Origin: CAZSVI01 sp964610205
GTDB lineage: Bacteria > Bacillota > Clostridia > DSM-8532
Length of the DNA: 7,150 bases
NCBI GenBank assembly: GCA_964610205.1
Contig: CAZSVI010000157.1
Coordinates: 1-7,150 of the forward strand
Reading direction: 5' to 3'
Shown in pieces: positions 6,154-7,150 of the stretch. Position numbers and translations under genes: made by a program. The notes under the pieces were generated by a model. It was not told where the DNA came from. It made no database searches and saw only the letters and a program-made list of their open reading frames with translations. Position 1 is the first letter of the stretch, and the number at the start of each line of letters is the position of its first letter.

Positions 6154-6231
6154 ATGGATAAGAAAAACTATGTTAAGTACCCCCTATTCACTGGTCAACA
6201 TAAACACATTGTTCATCCACATGGCATATAA
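6154..6231 (+). pseudogene. Short 25-residue ORF, probable former N-terminus of the FG-GAP-like gene
   Basis: GAGGG (6143-6147) precedes ATG 6154, 9 bases after the Nudix stop. The ORF reads MDKKNYVKYPLFTGQHKHIV and then HPHGI, before TAA 6229-6231. It lies in the same frame as the FG-GAP-like ORF starting at 6268. Reading on through the stops gives YYK, TGA (6241), KMDFR, TGA (6259), NV and then the MIIYTQRGD start of that protein. This suggests a once continuous gene with nonsense mutations in its 5' part. Alternatively it is an independent His-rich small peptide or leader. I favour the relic view, but only moderately. Confidence 0.45.
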
Positions 6232-6255
6232 TACTATAAGTGAAAAATGGATTTC

Positions 6256-6261
6256 AGGTGA
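6256..6261 (+). promoter_or_regulatory. Candidate ribosome binding site for the ATG at 6268
   Basis: AGGTGA lies 6 bases before ATG 6268. Its last three bases are the in-frame TGA at 6259-6261. It shows that the downstream ORF could still be translated on its own from 6268 despite the upstream stops. Confidence 0.45.
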
Positions 6262-6267
6262 AATGTA

Positions 6268-6954
6268 ATGATCATATATACACAAAGAGGAGATATAAAC
6301 GGGGATGGTATACTTGATAATGTATATCTGACCGGTACAAAAACTCCTGACAGTCCTTTTATTCAAAACATCACTCTTGTCATTCAGGACGGGAAAACAG
6401 GCAAATTGCGATATATAAATTTACAGGAAAATGCAGGCTATAATCCCACGTTGTTTTTGGGTGATTTTACCGGTAACGGGGTGGATGACATCCTGATTAG
6501 TATTTTTTCAGGTGGGAGCGGAGGATATACGTATTATTACGTCTATTCCGATCTGAACAATATGCCCCGGCTGCTGTTTGATTTCAATATTTTTAATCAT
6601 TATTACGAATATGATGTGATCTACAGAGACAATTACAGGGTTGAGGTCATCAATAAAACCTTGAAAATCAGCTATATTATTGATATAACCTATAAAGGAG
6701 AGCAGTACCTGTCAGAAATCTATGACACCAACGGTAAACTGAAGGCACCCATTAACGGCTTTGTCGTCGGACTTAGTGGCTTGTATCCTGTTGATTTTGA
6801 CAGCAATGGCGTTTATGAGCTTCTGGGCTACCAAAGTATTGCAGGGCAGTACAACGCAGACCGGTTGGGGTACTTGTTGACATACTTAATATGGAATGGT
6901 AGTGCATTTATGCCCTTTGATCAGAACGTTTCCGTGCCAGGTAAAACAATTTAG
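6268..6954 (+). CDS. FG-GAP/VCBS-like repeat protein of unknown function
   Basis: The 228-residue ORF contains three calcium-loop-like motifs of the FG-GAP/VCBS type. They are GDINGDGILDNVYL (8-21, exact D-x-N-x-D-G-x-x-D), GDFTGNGVDDILIS (65-78) and VDFDSNGVYELLGY (175-188). Between the second and third lies a Tyr-rich beta segment including GGSGGYTYYYVYSD (82-95). The pattern suggests part of a beta-propeller or similar calcium-stabilised beta fold. No signal peptide or membrane segment is visible, unlike many secreted VCBS proteins, although the true N-terminus may have been lost upstream. Similar signal-less proteins occur in spore-forming Firmicutes, but a spore role here is only a guess. 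The ATG at 6268 has AGGTGA 6 bases upstream. The body of the gene is free of stops, so it is either intact or recently shortened. Confidence 0.7.
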   Translation: MIIYTQRGDINGDGILDNVYLTGTKTPDSPFIQNITLVIQDGKTGKLRYINLQENAGYNPTLFLGDFTGNGVDDILISIFSGGSGGYTYYYVYSDLNNMPRLLFDFNIFNHYYEYDVIYRDNYRVEVINKTLKISYIIDITYKGEQYLSEIYDTNGKLKAPINGFVVGLSGLYPVDFDSNGVYELLGYQSIAGQYNADRLGYLLTYLIWNGSAFMPFDQNVSVPGKTI

Positions 6955-6989
6955 CAAAGCTGTAAAGGGTTAAAGCCTGTGATGCGATC

Positions 6990-7150
6990 TTATGAAATGA
7001 TTTTTGCTTCTATACCAATTGCTACTAAATTATAAACATACCTGGCATCCTGGATGTACATGCGGATACATCCGTTACTGACTGCCTTTCCCACGATATC
7101 ATGAATATACTGCTTCCGGGAGATTTAGTCTCCGATTTGAGTGAGGAACG
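6990..7150 (-). pseudogene. L,D-transpeptidase (YkuD family) C-terminal remnant
   Basis: On the minus strand the frame ending at TAA (complement of 6990-6992) encodes QYIHDIVGKAVSNGCIRMYI (complement of about 7053-7112) and then QDARYVYNLVAIGIEAKIIS. S-N-G-C-I-R-M is the catalytic signature of YkuD L,D-transpeptidases, which form 3-3 cross-links in peptidoglycan; its cysteine codon is at 7068-7070. Normally about 10-15 residues with HGT separate the upstream histidine from this motif. Here H-D-I-V-G-K follows the likely histidine directly, so about 5-8 residues appear lost. A TAA lies in frame a little further upstream (complement of 7125-7127). The rest lies outside the window. It converges on the FG-GAP-like gene with 35 bases between them and no visible terminator. 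Confidence 0.6.

Overview
The window looks like chromosomal DNA from a low-GC, Gram-positive, probably clostridial, bacterium. The base composition is AT-rich, Shine-Dalgarno sites are strong (AGGGAGG, GGAGG), one gene starts with TTG, and the protein families are typical of Firmicutes: a SatA-type streptothricin acetyltransferase, an AbiE pair, a MutT-like Nudix enzyme and a YkuD-type L,D-transpeptidase remnant. I cannot name the species. All genes lie on the plus strand except a remnant at the right edge.

Region 1 (1-4123) is a tight, probably co-transcribed run. It holds the 3' end of a nucleoside phosphorylase, a fused TIM-barrel/GNAT protein, an ArgC-type reductase (TTG start, 8-bp overlap), two small GNAT acetyltransferases (ATGA overlap) and a SatA-like GNAT. 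Four GNAT domains lie within about 3 kb around one acyl-phosphate reductase, with no arginine-pathway partners visible. The small GNAT at 3196-3561 is short and looks like a junction of two different GNATs.

Region 2 (4124-5689) is a decayed AbiE-type toxin-antitoxin locus. After about 330 bases with no convincing gene comes a 5'-truncated AbiEi antitoxin. It overlaps an AbiEii nucleotidyltransferase toxin whose frame is broken by one missing G, exactly in the LKGGTAIN active-site motif. The toxin also lacks its usual C-terminus and runs into the tail of an unrelated, unidentified gene.

Region 3 (5686-6954) has an intact Nudix hydrolase, then a short ORF in frame with, but separated by three stop codons from, a protein with three calcium-loop-like FG-GAP/VCBS motifs. 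Region 4 (6990-7150, minus strand) is the end of an L,D-transpeptidase gene that keeps the catalytic SNGCIRM motif but has a stop and an apparent short deletion just upstream.

Overall, a compact acetyltransferase-rich operon is followed by an accessory stretch in advanced decay. I see no tRNA, rRNA, CRISPR array, transposase or convincing rho-independent terminator. The most interesting points are the TIM-barrel/GNAT fusion paired with a stand-alone ArgC, and the precise inactivation of the AbiEii toxin.
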